A DNA stretch of 64,000 nt from JAJCZZ01 sp964569085 (GCA_964569085.1 CAZMTA010000007.1:62001-126000); one strand, 5' to 3'; shown: positions 1-8,970, numbered from the stretch's first letter. Notes: generated from the sequence alone by a model not told the origin. Program-made: numbers and translations.

Positions 1-428
1 CCCAGGAGGATCTTCCCGTGTCCGATGACGTCGGCCGCGCCGGGCGCCACCACGAAGTTGAAGACCAGGAAGGCGGCCTCCAGGATGAGGAAGATGGCGA
101 TGGCCGGCGCGACGAAGCTGCCGCCGGTGCGCTCCTCGAGGAAGCGGGCCATGCCGGCCGCCACGAAGCCGAGGATCCCGAAGCCCACGATGTGGACCAC
201 GGTGAAGAGGGCCACCGCCGTGTAGTCGATGGCGTCCACCGCCTCGGCCTCGGCGCCGAAGAAGAGCACGCTGCCCAGTACGGACGGGGTGAAGAGGGGC
301 CGGCCGGCCAGGACCTCGGCCACCAGGAAGAGGAGGGCCACGACCAGGCCGCCCACGGCGGCGGAATAGAAGGCCTCGTACGCGAGGTCTCCCTTGTTGG
401 GGCTCGCGTGGTGCTGGTGGGACTCCAT
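1..428 (-). CDS. Integral membrane protein, 3' end missing (runs off left edge)
   Basis: The reverse strand is open from an ATG at 428 to the window edge, giving 142 residues without a stop. A GGAGG ribosome-binding site lies about 8 nt before the ATG. The product starts with a short histidine-rich head (MESHQHHASPN) and then shows three hydrophobic segments, near residues 23-41, 70-92 and 107-127, so it is a polytopic inner-membrane protein. I do not recognise the family; the histidine-rich N-terminus is the only distinctive feature. The next gene (617) is divergent, so the two share the 188-bp upstream region, in which I see no clear promoter. Confidence 0.75.
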   Translation of the reverse strand, partial: MESHQHHASPNKGDLAYEAFYSAAVGGLVVALLFLVAEVLAGRPLFTPSVLGSVLFFGAEAEAVDAIDYTAVALFTVVHIVGFGILGFVAAGMARFLEERTGGSFVAPAIAIFLILEAAFLVFNFVVAPGAADVIGHGKILL

Positions 429-616
429 GGGCGGACCTCCTTCGTTCCGGTGTGCGGTGACCCGGGGACCCGGCGTCCCGGTGGGTGTACCGTCGGGGGG
501 AGGACGTGCTCGACCGAGTCCCGTCCCCCGACTTTCCTCCAATAGCGTGACGGAGGCCAGGTGTTCCGCCGAGCTGGACCTCGACCTTCGTCCGATCCCT
601 CGAGACGCGATACCTC

Positions 617-1491
617 ATGACTCCAGACTCCACCCGGCGCGTGGTGCTGGTGGGCACGGGCCACGCCCACCTGGGGGTGCTGGACGCGTGGCGGGACCAG
701 GGGCCGCCGCCGGGGGTGGAGCTCACCGTGCTGGTGGATCGGCCCCGCTGGGTCTATTCCGGGATGGTGCCCGGGGTCGTGGCCGGCGAGTACCGGGTCC
801 GGGACGCCGAGGTGGACGTGGAGCCCCTGGTCCGGGCCGCGGGTGGGCGCCTGGTCCTGGCCCGCCTGGAGCGGGTGGACCCCTCGGGGCGCCGTCTCTT
901 CCTCGAGGACGGCCGGATCCTGGCGTACCACGTCGCCAGCCTGGACATCGGCGCGGCGACGGCGGGCCTCGACGTGCCGGGCGTGCGGGACCACGCGGTC
1001 CCCACGAGACCGGTGGACCGGCTCCTGGAGGTGGGTGGCGTCGCGGCGCGGGACGGCGGCGCGCCCGCCGCGGTGGTGGGCGGAGGGGCGGCGGGCGTGG
1101 AGCTCGCGGCGGCGCTGGCCCACCGCACCGGCCTCGGGGCCACCCTCCTGGAGGCTGGCCCACGCCTCCTCCCGGAGCGGCGGCCCCGCGTGGGACGCAG
1201 GGTCCGTGAAGCGCTGGAGGCCCGGGGCGTGCGGGTCCTCACCGACGCGCTGGTCGAGTCGGTGGAGGCGGACGCGGTCCGGCTGGCCGACGGGACCCGG
1301 GTGGAGAGCGCCCTCACCGTCTGGGCCGCCGGCGCCGCGCCGCCGGCTCCGGTGGCGACCTCGCCCCTCCCCACGGACCGGGAGGGCTTCCTCCGGGTGC
1401 GGGGCACGCTCCAGGTGGCGGGCCACCCGGACCTGTTCGCCGCCGGGGACTGCGCGGCCCCGGAGGGTATGGAGCTCCCCCGGGCCGGGGT
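617..1491 (+). CDS. FAD/NAD(P)-dependent pyridine nucleotide-disulfide oxidoreductase, truncated by assembly gap
   Basis: The 291 visible residues show a two-Rossmann flavin oxidoreductase. The N-terminal FAD-binding strand reads VVLVGTGHAHLGVL; the GHAH signature is typical of NDH-2-like oxidoreductases, including those fused to or encoded beside selenophosphate synthase (SelD). A second dinucleotide fold (VVGGGAAGVELAAAL, about residues 155-170) would bind NAD(P)H, and LFAAGDCA near residue 280 is the usual FAD-contacting motif. The coding sequence runs into the 100-N gap at 1492, so its C-terminus is unknown and a SelD fusion cannot be tested. No strong ribosome-binding site precedes the ATG. 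Confidence 0.85.
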
Positions 1492-1591
1492 NNNNNNNNN
1501 NNNNNNNNNNNNNNNNNNNNNNNNNNNNNNNNNNNNNNNNNNNNNNNNNNNNNNNNNNNNNNNNNNNNNNNNNNNNNNNNNNNNNNNNNNN
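1492..1591. other. Assembly gap, 100 N
   Basis: Exactly 100 undetermined bases. This is the conventional size for a gap of unknown length, so the genes on the two sides (FAD oxidoreductase on the left, WrbA-like gene on the right) are both interrupted and their distance is not known. Confidence 0.98.
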
Positions 1592-1722
1592 GGCGCGGTC
1601 TCCTCGACCTTCCGGAGGCGCACCTCGGCGCCTGCTTCGCGGGCGGCCTCGGCGGCGGTGCGGGCCATCTCGTAGTTGGTCCCGTAGGTGCTGTAGTAGA
1701 CGACGGCGATCTTCGGCTTCAT
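1592..1722 (-). CDS. wrbA: WrbA-like NAD(P)H:quinone oxidoreductase / flavodoxin-family protein, N-terminal fragment
   Basis: Only the first 43 residues are present, because the gene runs into the assembly gap. They match the start of WrbA-type flavoproteins: a beta strand IAVVYYSTYGTNYEMA carrying the FMN phosphate-binding loop (S/T-x-Y/T-G-x-T), followed by an amphipathic helix and the strand AEVRLRKVEET. WrbA reduces quinones by two electrons using FMN and protects against oxidative stress. The ATG at 1722 is divergent from the penicillin acylase gene, with 134 bp between. The family is clear from the flavodoxin loop, but the exact subfamily rests on few residues. Confidence 0.75.
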
Positions 1723-1856
1723 GGCGGTCTCCCGGCTTCGGTCGTGCGGTACGGCGCGGTGGTCAGAGCGAGCAAGCGCCGTGCCGGGGCCGCTTGTGCC
1801 GGAGCCCCGCCCCCGCGTAGCGTGGGCCGCCCCGGTTCCCCGAGCCAAGAGCGACC

Positions 1857-4334
1857 ATGCGCCTCGTCTCCCTCCTCCCGTTCCGCCCCTCCCGTCCCGC
1901 GCCGCGCCGCCGAGCCCGCGCCGCGCTCGCCGGCCCGCTGGCCATGGCCCTCCTCCTGGGGTCGGCCGCCCCCGGCGCCGCACAGGAGTCCCGCACGCTG
2001 GACGCCCCGGGGCTGGACCGCCCGGTGGAGATCCTGGTGGACCGGTGGGGTATTCCCCACATCTACGCCGAGACGGAGCACGACCTGTTCTTCGCCCAGG
2101 GGTGGAACGCCGCCCGGGACCGCCTCTTCCAGCTCGAGCTCTGGCGGCGCCAGGCCACGGGCACCGTCGCCGAGATCCTCGGGCCCCGGGAGCTGGAGCG
2201 GGACATCGGAACGCGGCTGTTCAGGTTCCGGGGCGACCTGGAGCAGGAGCTCCGTCACTACCACCCCCGGGGGGTGGAGATCATCGGCGCCTACGTGGAG
2301 GGCATCAACGCCTACGTCGAGGCCACCGAGGCCGACCCCGACCTCCTCCCGGTGGAGTTCGAGCTCCTGGGCATCCGCCCCGGCCGTTGGACTCCGGAGG
2401 TGGTGATCTCCCGTCACCAGGGCCTCCTGGGCAACATCGGCGCGGAGCTCCGCACGGGCCGGGCGGTGGCCCGCCTGGGCGCCGAGACGGTCCGTGCCGT
2501 GGAGTCCTTCGGTCCCGGCGAGCCGGTCCTGGAGCTGGACCCCGCCGTGGACGGCGAGGCGCTCTTCCAGGACATCCTGGGGGTCTACGACGCCTTCCGG
2601 GGCTCCATCGACTTCCGTCCCGAGGACGTGGTGCCCGAGCACCGGGGGGACCGGGAGGCCTTCCTCCGCCTGGAGGAGGCCGCCGCCGAGGACGCGGCGG
2701 CCCGGGCCTGGGATCCGGCCGAGAGCGTGGGCTCGAACAACTGGGTCGTGGACGGCACCCGCTCCGAGAGCCGCTACCCCATGATGGCCAACGACCCCCA
2801 CCGGGTTCAGGCCGCCCCCTCGCTGCGCTACTGGGTGCACCTGGTGGGGCCGGGCTGGAACGTCATCGGCGGCGGCGAGCCCTCGCTGCCCGGGGTCTCC
2901 ATCGGGCACAACGAGCACGGCGCGTGGGGCCTCACCGTCTTCCGCACCGACGGCGAGGACCTCATGGTCTACGAGACCCATCCCGACGACCCGGAGCTCT
3001 ACCGCTACCAGGGCCGCTGGGAGCGCATGAGCACCGTCACCGAGGAGATCCCGGTGCGGGGGGAGGCGCCCCACACCGCCACGCTGCGCTACACGCGCCA
3101 CGGTCCGGTGGTCTTCCGGGACGAGGCCCGCAACACCGCCTACGCCGTCCGCGCGGCCTGGATGGAGATCGGAGGCTCGCCCTACCTGGCCTCGCTGCGC
3201 ATGGACCAGGCCACCACGTGGGAGGAGTTCCGGGAGGCGTGCACCTTCTCCAACATCCCCGGCGAGAACATGGTGTGGGCCGGGCGTGACGGGACCATCG
3301 GCTGGCAGGCGGTGGGGATCGCGCCGGTGCGCCGGAACTTCAGCGGGCTGGTGCCCGTGCCCGGCGACGGCCGCTACGAGTGGGACGGCTACCTCCCCAT
3401 CCAGGCCAAGCCCTGGGTGGTGAACCCGCCCGAGGGGTACTTCGCCACGGCCAACAACGAGCTCATCCCCCGGGACTACGAGTTCATGGACGCGGTGGGC
3501 TACGACTGGTCCGACCCGTACCGGTGGGCCCGCGTGGTCGAGGTGCTGGGCAACGGACGGCGCCACTCCCTGGCCGACATGATGCGCCTCCAGACCGACG
3601 AGCTGTCGATCCCGGCGCGCCAGCTCGTGCCGCTGCTGGAGCACCTGGAGGCCGACGACGGCCGGGTGGAGGACGCCCGGGAGCGCATGCTGGCGTGGGA
3701 CTTCGTGATGGACCGGGGGTCGGTGGCCGCGGGGATCTACGCCGCGTGGGAGGGCCTCCTGCGGGAGGCGGTGACCGAGGCGCTGGTGCCCGCCGACGGG
3801 CGAGGGCTGGTGAGCCCGAGCCTGGCCCGGACGGTGGAGACCCTCGTGGTGCCGCCCGGCTCCCTGGGCGAGGACCCGCTGGCGGCCCGGGACGCGCTGC
3901 TCCTGGACGCCCTGGGCGACGCGGTCTCGGAGCTGACCGGGAAGCTGGGCCGCGACATGGACGGGTGGGCCTGGGGCCAGGCCGACTACCACCACGCCTA
4001 CCTCCGCCATCCCCTGGGCAGCGTGGTGGACGCCCGCACCCGCTCCCTCCTGGAGGTGGGCCCGCTCCCCCGGGGCGGATACGGCTCGACGGTGAACATG
4101 ACCGGCAACGGGGACAACCAGACCTCGGGGGCGTCCTTCCGCATCATCGTGGACACCGGGGACTGGGACCGGGCCGTGGGAATGAACACCCCGGGCCAGG
4201 CCGGCGACCCGGAATCGCCCTTCTACCGGAACCTCTTCAGGGAGTGGGCGGAGGACGGCTTCCACCCGGTGCTCTACTCCCGCGACGCCGTGGAGGACGC
4301 CACCGCGCTCCGGCTGGAGCTGCGGCCCCGCTGA
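1857..4334 (+). CDS. Penicillin acylase family protein (N-terminal serine Ntn-hydrolase)
   Basis: The 825-residue precursor has a basic N-terminus, a hydrophobic stretch and an AAPGAAQ cleavage-like site near residue 43, so it is probably exported. The chain then begins with the typical penicillin amidase N-terminal (alpha-subunit) segment, including VDRWGIPHIYAET and FFAQGWNAARDRLFQLELW. The precursor-processing site is G292-S293-N294-N295-W296; after autocatalytic removal of a spacer, Ser293 would become the N-terminal nucleophile of the beta subunit. Family members hydrolyse amide bonds of beta-lactams, acyl-homoserine lactones or other N-acyl compounds; the sequence does not reveal which. 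The gene stands alone and converges on the nuclease at 4407. Confidence 0.92.
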   Translation: MRLVSLLPFRPSRPAPRRRARAALAGPLAMALLLGSAAPGAAQESRTLDAPGLDRPVEILVDRWGIPHIYAETEHDLFFAQGWNAARDRLFQLELWRRQATGTVAEILGPRELERDIGTRLFRFRGDLEQELRHYHPRGVEIIGAYVEGINAYVEATEADPDLLPVEFELLGIRPGRWTPEVVISRHQGLLGNIGAELRTGRAVARLGAETVRAVESFGPGEPVLELDPAVDGEALFQDILGVYDAFRGSIDFRPEDVVPEHRGDREAFLRLEEAAAEDAAARAWDPAESVGSNNWVVDGTRSESRYPMMANDPHRVQAAPSLRYWVHLVGPGWNVIGGGEPSLPGVSIGHNEHGAWGLTVFRTDGEDLMVYETHPDDPELYRYQGRWERMSTVTEEIPVRGEAPHTATLRYTRHGPVVFRDEARNTAYAVRAAWMEIGGSPYLASLRMDQATTWEEFREACTFSNIPGENMVWAGRDGTIGWQAVGIAPVRRNFSGLVPVPGDGRYEWDGYLPIQAKPWVVNPPEGYFATANNELIPRDYEFMDAVGYDWSDPYRWARVVEVLGNGRRHSLADMMRLQTDELSIPARQLVPLLEHLEADDGRVEDARERMLAWDFVMDRGSVAAGIYAAWEGLLREAVTEALVPADGRGLVSPSLARTVETLVVPPGSLGEDPLAARDALLLDALGDAVSELTGKLGRDMDGWAWGQADYHHAYLRHPLGSVVDARTRSLLEVGPLPRGGYGSTVNMTGNGDNQTSGASFRIIVDTGDWDRAVGMNTPGQAGDPESPFYRNLFREWAEDGFHPVLYSRDAVEDATALRLELRPR

Positions 4335-4406
4335 GGTCGGGGCGGGAGGGCGCGGACCGGCCCGGGGGGAAGGGGCGGCGCCGCGCCCGGCCCCCGGAGG
4401 AGGGCC

Positions 4407-5483
4407 TCAGGCCGGTCGCTTCTCCTCCAGCCACTCGTCCGGCGTCCAGGTGCGCCGGCGCTCCCCGGGGTTGAGGCGGAACCACCGGGCCACCAGGAGG
4501 ATCTCCGCCGCCTCCTCGGGCGCCAGGGCGGCGGCGCGCTCGGCGCGGCCCCCGAAGACCTCCTCGACGGCGCGGGCGGCCGCGATCCGTCCGGCCCGGC
4601 CCTTGGGGTGGGCGATGGCCTTCCGGATCCGCCCCTTCCGGATGAGGTACAGCCGGTCGTCGCCCCGGAAGCCCGGCACCCGGTAGACGAAGCTCAGGTC
4701 CTCCACCCGCCCCCGGAACGCCACGAGCTGGTCCCGGAAGCCCCGGAGCCGCTCCAGGCGGTCCCGGAGGATGGCCGCGTACTCGAAGTCGTGGCGGCCG
4801 GCGGCCTCCCGCATGCCCTCCTCCAACTCCCGGAGGGGGCGCCGGGCCCGGCCCTCCAGGAACCGCCGCGCCGTCTCGACGGCCGCCATGTACTCGCCGG
4901 AGGAGACCGAGCCGCAGCACGGCGCCAGGCACGAGCCCAGGTCGCCCCGGAGGCAGCGGGGGACCCGGCCACCCTGGAAGATCTCGAGCTGGTCCCGGAA
5001 GTGGATCGGGGTGGGGCCCGGGCAGTCCCGCAGCCCCAGGACGTGGGACAGCTCCCGGATCGTCCGCGCCAGCGCCCCCACCCGGGGGAAGGGCCCGTAG
5101 TACGTGGCGCCGTCGTCGGCCACCCGGCTCACCGGCACCACCCGGGGGGCCGGCTCCCGCGTGATCTTCACGAAGGCGTAGATCCGCTTCCGCTTGTGCT
5201 GGACGTTGAACTTCGGCCGGCGCTTCTGGATGAGCTTCATCTCCGCCACCAGGGCGGCGAACTCGTTGGGGATGTAGTCCCACTCCACCCGGGTGGCCTC
5301 CCGGATGAGCTCCCACGCCTTCTCGCCCCGCTCCGCCCGGAAGTAGGAGAGGAGGCGGGAGCGCACCCGGACCGACTTCCCCACGTACAGGAGCTCGCCG
5401 CCGGGGCCGAGCATGCGATACACGCCGGGCCGGTTCTCCGCGTGGGTGCGGACGTGGGCTCGGAGCGCGGGGTTGGGATACAC
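4407..5483 (-). CDS. UvrC-like GIY-YIG nuclease with UVR motif
   Basis: This 358-residue protein resembles the N-terminal half of the UvrC excision nuclease or a Cho-like protein. It has a GIY-YIG domain at residues 18-95 (PGVYRM then LLYVGKS), a cysteine cluster at C154, C177, C185 and C189 (ending C-x7-C-x3-C as in UvrC, where the cluster binds metal or Fe-S), and a UVR helix pair around 217-250 (EEGMREAAGRHDFEYAAILR). The UvrC RNase H-like and HhH domains are missing. A role in nicking damaged DNA is inferred. The GTG at 5483 is chosen because it sits just before the GIY-YIG domain with GAAGG upstream; an upstream ATG at 5582 would add 33 residues of low-complexity sequence. Confidence 0.82.
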   Translation of the reverse strand: MYPNPALRAHVRTHAENRPGVYRMLGPGGELLYVGKSVRVRSRLLSYFRAERGEKAWELIREATRVEWDYIPNEFAALVAEMKLIQKRRPKFNVQHKRKRIYAFVKITREPAPRVVPVSRVADDGATYYGPFPRVGALARTIRELSHVLGLRDCPGPTPIHFRDQLEIFQGGRVPRCLRGDLGSCLAPCCGSVSSGEYMAAVETARRFLEGRARRPLRELEEGMREAAGRHDFEYAAILRDRLERLRGFRDQLVAFRGRVEDLSFVYRVPGFRGDDRLYLIRKGRIRKAIAHPKGRAGRIAAARAVEEVFGGRAERAAALAPEEAAEILLVARWFRLNPGERRRTWTPDEWLEEKRPA

Positions 5484-5616
5484 GGGACCTTCGCCGTCTC
5501 TTCGGGTCGATGGGGCCCGGAAGATAGAGCCGGAGGGCGGGGTCCGCCACGCCCGGGACCGCCGGTGGGCCCGTCCGGTCATTGATCGCCCCGGCGCCGG
5601 GGTCTACGCTTCGGGC

Positions 5617-6915
5617 ATGAGCGACTCCTCCCGCGCCAAGCTGGTCCGCGACCCCCTCTGGAACACGATCGCGCTGGACCCGACGGCGGTCCGCATCGTG
5701 GACACCGCCGAGTTCCAGCGCCTCCGCTACATCCGCCAGCTCGGCCTGGCCCACCTCGTGTACCCCGGGGCGACCCACACCCGCTTCGACCACGCCCTGG
5801 GCGTGTACCACCTCACCCGGGAGGCGCTGCGCCAGCTCCGGGCCCGGGGGGGCGTGCCCGACGAGGTGTGGGAGGGCGCCCCCCTCCTCCCCTACGCGGC
5901 GCTCCTCCACGACATCGGGCACTACGCCTTCTCCCACGCCCTGGAGGAGCTGGCGCCGGAGCAGGTGCCGGCGGACCACGAGGAGGTCAGTCGGCGCTTC
6001 TTCGCCTCGCCGGCGCTGCGGGACGCCCTGGCGCCCCTGGGGGACGACGCCCCCGAGACCATCCACGCCGTCATCCGGGGGGAGAGCGACCTGCCCCTCC
6101 GCGGGCTGGTCTCCGGCAGCCTGGACCTGGACAAGATGGAGTACCTCCGGCGGGACGCCCGCTTCTGCGGCGTCCCCTACGGCGAGGTCGACGTGGACCG
6201 GCTCCTCCAGGGGCTGGTGCTCCTGGCCGACCCCGAGACGGGGCGGTGGGAGGTGGGCGTCCACGAGAAGGCCGTGGCGGCGCTGGAGAGCCTCCTCTTC
6301 GCCAAGTACCAGATGTTCCGGAACGTCTACTGGCATCACGGCGTGCGGGCGGCCACGGCGCTGTACAAGCGCATCGTGGACGAGGCGGTCCGGGACGGGC
6401 TGCTGGACTCCGAGGAGCTGGTCGGCCCCACCGACGAGCAGCTCCTCTACGAGATCGGGCGGCGGGCCATGGAGTCGGATTCGGAGGTGGCGGAGCGCCT
6501 GGCCACGCGGTGGCTCCCGGCGCTGCGGCACCGCCGGCTTCCCAAGCGGGCCCTGGAGCTCACGGCGGCGGACCTGGCCGGCCGGGTCGTGGAGGACTGG
6601 GCCGTGGGCGATTCGCCCTGGAAGCGGGCGGTGGAGGATGAGCTGGCGGAGCAGCTCGACCTGGAGCCCGGCGAGGTCGTCGTGGACTTCCCGGCCAAGC
6701 GGGCCATGTTCCAGCTCGACGTGCTCGTCCGTCGCCGTGACGGCGCGGTGGAGCGGCTGGGACAGAAGGGGCTCCCGGGTCTGGTGGACCTCCCCCGGGT
6801 GGCGCGGGAGCTCTACCGGACGGCCCGGGTCCTCCGGGTCTTCACCCTGGAGCGGCGGACGCTGGATCCCGAGGCGCTCCTGGAGCGGATCTCGCGGCCC
6901 GCGGGCTCCGCCTGA
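5617..6915 (+). CDS. HD-domain phosphohydrolase (dNTPase/SAMHD1-like)
   Basis: The 432-residue protein carries the HD metal-binding set: H54 and H59 in HTRFDHALG, the H98-D99 doublet in LLHDIGHYAFSH, and a later aspartate in LDLDKMEYLRRDA. The DPLWNTIALDPTAVRIVDT start and the FQRLRYIRQLG helix are characteristic of deoxynucleoside triphosphate triphosphohydrolase-like HD proteins, so hydrolysis of a (d)NTP is the likely reaction, but the substrate is not shown by sequence. The ATG at 5617 is preferred over farther upstream codons that would overlap the divergent nuclease gene; family similarity begins directly after it. The spacing to the divergent nuclease start is 133 bp. Confidence 0.85.
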   Translation: MSDSSRAKLVRDPLWNTIALDPTAVRIVDTAEFQRLRYIRQLGLAHLVYPGATHTRFDHALGVYHLTREALRQLRARGGVPDEVWEGAPLLPYAALLHDIGHYAFSHALEELAPEQVPADHEEVSRRFFASPALRDALAPLGDDAPETIHAVIRGESDLPLRGLVSGSLDLDKMEYLRRDARFCGVPYGEVDVDRLLQGLVLLADPETGRWEVGVHEKAVAALESLLFAKYQMFRNVYWHHGVRAATALYKRIVDEAVRDGLLDSEELVGPTDEQLLYEIGRRAMESDSEVAERLATRWLPALRHRRLPKRALELTAADLAGRVVEDWAVGDSPWKRAVEDELAEQLDLEPGEVVVDFPAKRAMFQLDVLVRRRDGAVERLGQKGLPGLVDLPRVARELYRTARVLRVFTLERRTLDPEALLERISRPAGSA

Positions 6916-6924
6916 GGAGGGGCG

Positions 6925-7692
6925 CTAGGCGCCGCCCCCGCCGGCTCCCTCCTCCTCCACGTCCGCCAGCACGACGGTGACGTTGTCCGTCCCCCCCCGC
7001 TCGAGGGCACCCTGGACCAGCGCCCGGGCGGCGGCGTCGGCCACCGGCTCGGCGAGGGCCTCCCGGATCTCGTCGTCGGCCAGCATGTCGCTGAGGCCGT
7101 CGCTGCACAGGAGGAAGCGGTCGCCGGCCCCGAGGGTCCCGCCGCCCGAGTGCGGGGAGGGAGGGGCGTCCAGGCCGACGCACTGCTGGAGGATGTGGCC
7201 GGCCGGGTGGCCCCGGGCCCGCTCGGCCGAGAGGCGTCCCGAGTCCACCTGCGCCTGGACCCACGTGTCGTCGTGGCTGACCTGGGTCAGGCGGCCTTCG
7301 CGGAGGAGGTAGGCCCGGGAGTCCCCGGCGTGGCCCAGGGCCCAGCGCCCCGAGGCCGCGTCGGCCAGAAGGGCGGTCAGGGTCGTGCCCATCCCCTCCA
7401 GCCGGCTGTGCTCGGCGACCCTGGCTCGGACGGCGGCGTGGGCGTGGAGGACGCAGCGCTCCAGGACCTCCTCCAGCGCCGCCCCGTCCCGGCGGTCCAC
7501 CTCGGCCTCCCGGAGAAAGGCCAGGGCGGCCTCGGCCGCCACCTTGCTGGCCACGTCGCCCGCCGGGTGCCCGCCCATTCCGTCCGCCACCACCGCCAGC
7601 CCGGCCTCGGGGTCCAGCTCGAAGGTGTCCTCGTTGCGGGTGCGGACCCGCCCGACGTGCGTCGTGCCGGAGAAGCGGATGCGGAGGCTCAC
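6925..7692 (-). CDS. PP2C-family protein serine/threonine phosphatase
   Basis: The 255-residue product has the complete PP2C/Stp motif order: RTRNEDTFEL near the N-terminus, VVADGMGGHPAGDVAS (the DGMGGH metal site), GTTLTALL, GHAGDSRAYLL, LLCSDGLSDML and the final GGTDNVTVVL. Such Mn/Mg-dependent enzymes dephosphorylate serine and threonine residues, usually opposing Hanks-type kinases; no kinase gene lies in this window. The start is taken as GTG at 7692, immediately before the conserved domain; no strong ribosome-binding site is visible, so a slightly different start is possible. It is transcribed divergently from the sigma factor gene and converges on the HD-protein gene with a 9-bp gap. 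Confidence 0.88.
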   Translation of the reverse strand: MSLRIRFSGTTHVGRVRTRNEDTFELDPEAGLAVVADGMGGHPAGDVASKVAAEAALAFLREAEVDRRDGAALEEVLERCVLHAHAAVRARVAEHSRLEGMGTTLTALLADAASGRWALGHAGDSRAYLLREGRLTQVSHDDTWVQAQVDSGRLSAERARGHPAGHILQQCVGLDAPPSPHSGGGTLGAGDRFLLCSDGLSDMLADDEIREALAEPVADAAARALVQGALERGGTDNVTVVLADVEEEGAGGGGA

Positions 7693-7912
7693 GGAGGGTC
7701 CCGGAGGGAGGGTCGGGGGTTCGGGGCGGGCCTGGGAGAGGAGGCCGAAGACTAGGGCGGTGGGGGAGCACCGGGCAACGGGCCCCGGGCCGGCCCCCCG
7801 GTGGGAACTACCTCGAGGCGGGGGGTTACCTAGCGTCGTCCGCGGGGCCGTCCGTGGGTCGGGCCCGCGCCGAGACCGGCTCCGCGCCCGCGAGGCCGGC
7901 GGAACTTCCCCC

Positions 7913-7940
7913 GGAGGTGGGCGGTACAACGCCCATCTCC
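7913..7940. promoter_or_regulatory. Inverted repeat upstream of sigma factor gene
   Basis: GGAGGTGGGCG and CGCCCATCTCC face each other around the loop GTACAA, forming an 11-bp stem with one G-T wobble. It ends 4 bp before a perfect TTGACA hexamer, so it could be an operator or part of a transcript structure. There is no T-run after it on the forward strand, which argues against a simple terminator. Confidence 0.4.
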
Positions 7941-7944
7941 GACC

Positions 7945-8001
7945 TTGACAGCCCAGGATGCCCTCCCGCATCTTGAACGGCTGCACATTTCGCGCTATCC
8001 G
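7945..8001 (+). promoter_or_regulatory. Candidate sigma-70-type promoter(s) for the sigma factor gene
   Basis: A consensus TTGACA lies at 7945-7950 but has no convincing -10 box at normal spacing. A second hexamer, TTGAAC at 7973-7978, is followed after 17 bp by TATCCG at 7996-8001, a partial -10 match. The site sits about 65 bp upstream of the start codon in a locally AT-richer patch. Both hexamers are on the coding strand of the sigma gene. The -10 element is weak and the assignment tentative. Confidence 0.35.
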
Positions 8002-8064
8002 AGGCGCGTCGCATTTTGAGTCCCGACCGGCCGGCCGGCCGGTTCCCAAGGAGCATAGATCCGC

Positions 8065-8970
8065 ATGGCCACTGCCAAGACCAAGAGCCGGAAGAAGAAG
8101 AAGGGGAAGAAGAACCTCCTCACCGGCTTCGACGCGAGCGTCGAGGAGCAGAGCGCTCTCGATCAGTACCTCCGTGACGTCAGCCGTCACGAGCTGATCA
8201 CCCCCGAGAAGGAGAAGGAGCTCGGGGCCCGGGCGCAGGCCGGGGACGAGGACGCGGTCCAGGAGCTGGCCCGCGCCAACCTGCGCTTCGTCATCAGCGT
8301 GGCCAAGAAGTACCAGAACCGCGGCGTCTCCCTCACGGATCTCATCCAGGAGGGCAACGTCGGGCTGGTCACGGCGGCCCGGAAGTTCGATCCCGAGCAG
8401 GGCGTGAAGTTCATCTCCTACGCCGTGTGGTGGATCCGGCAGGCCATCCTGGCCTCCCTGGCCAACCACGGCCGCGCGGTCCGCGTGCCCCTGAACCGCG
8501 CCAGCGACCTGGCCCGGATCTTCCGCGAGAAGGAGCGCCTCAAGCAGGACAAGGGCCGCGACCCCACGACGGAGGAGCTGGCCAAGGCCACGGACCTCAC
8601 GCCCGAGCTGGTGGAGTCCCTCCAGACGCTGAACGCCGCCGAGATCCGTCTCGACGCGCCCATCGGCGACTCCGAGGACTCGCAGCTCGTGGAGCGCTTC
8701 GTCACCGAGGAGGCCGCCGAGCCCGAGGTCGAGGTCGAGGGACGCCTCCTCACCGAGGCCATCACCGAGGCCCTCTCCACCCTGGAGGCCCGGGACGCCA
8801 AGGTCCTGCGCCTCTACTTCGGGCTGGAGGGAGAGCGCGAGCACACCCTGGAGGAGATCGGCAACATGCTGGGCGTGACGCGTGAGCGGATCCGCCAGCT
8901 CCGGGACCGCGCGCTGCGCCGCCTGCGCGAGGGCGAGCGCGGTGATGCCCTGGAGTCCTTCGCGGCGTGA
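8065..8970 (+). CDS. RNA polymerase sigma factor, RpoD/SigA type (sigma-70 group 1/2)
   Basis: The 301-residue protein begins with a lysine-rich tail (residues 1-20) and then shows sigma region 1.2 (ALDQYLRDVSRHELITPEKE), region 2 (ANLRFVISVAKKYQNRGVSL, LIQEGNVGL and FISYAVWWIRQAI for core and -10 binding), region 3, and region 4 with a helix-turn-helix (HTLEEIGNMLGVTRERIRQL) for the -35 box. Region 1.1 and the non-conserved insert of large RpoD proteins are absent, as in compact RpoD/SigA proteins, so it could be the principal or an alternative sigma factor. AAGGAG precedes the ATG. Its TGA overlaps the GTG start of rsgA, so the two are translationally coupled. Confidence 0.92.
   Translation: MATAKTKSRKKKKGKKNLLTGFDASVEEQSALDQYLRDVSRHELITPEKEKELGARAQAGDEDAVQELARANLRFVISVAKKYQNRGVSLTDLIQEGNVGLVTAARKFDPEQGVKFISYAVWWIRQAILASLANHGRAVRVPLNRASDLARIFREKERLKQDKGRDPTTEELAKATDLTPELVESLQTLNAAEIRLDAPIGDSEDSQLVERFVTEEAAEPEVEVEGRLLTEAITEALSTLEARDAKVLRLYFGLEGEREHTLEEIGNMLGVTRERIRQLRDRALRRLREGERGDALESFAA

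Larger units (their letters stand above)
7693..8064. other. Non-coding stretch between divergent PP2C phosphatase and sigma factor genes
   Basis: This 372-bp divergent intergenic region carries no credible gene. It holds a hairpin (7913-7940), two -35-like hexamers in tandem (7945-7950 and 7973-7978), a run of four GGCC units just before 8045, and an AAGGAG ribosome-binding site at 8048-8053, 11 nt before the sigma factor ATG. The part nearest the sigma gene (about 7940-8015) is clearly less GC-rich than the surrounding DNA, as expected for a promoter. Confidence 0.6.

Noticed and set aside
1719..4265. Long open frame (848 codons) on the reverse strand opposite the penicillin acylase gene
   Set aside because: It lies wholly antisense to a well-supported gene, and its residues are Gly/His/Arg/Val-rich repeats typical of antisense frames in very GC-rich DNA.
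4335..4406. Terminator between penicillin acylase and UvrC-like genes
   Set aside because: Only a 7-bp CCGGGGG/CCCCCGG stem with a 22-nt loop and no T-run; too weak to list.
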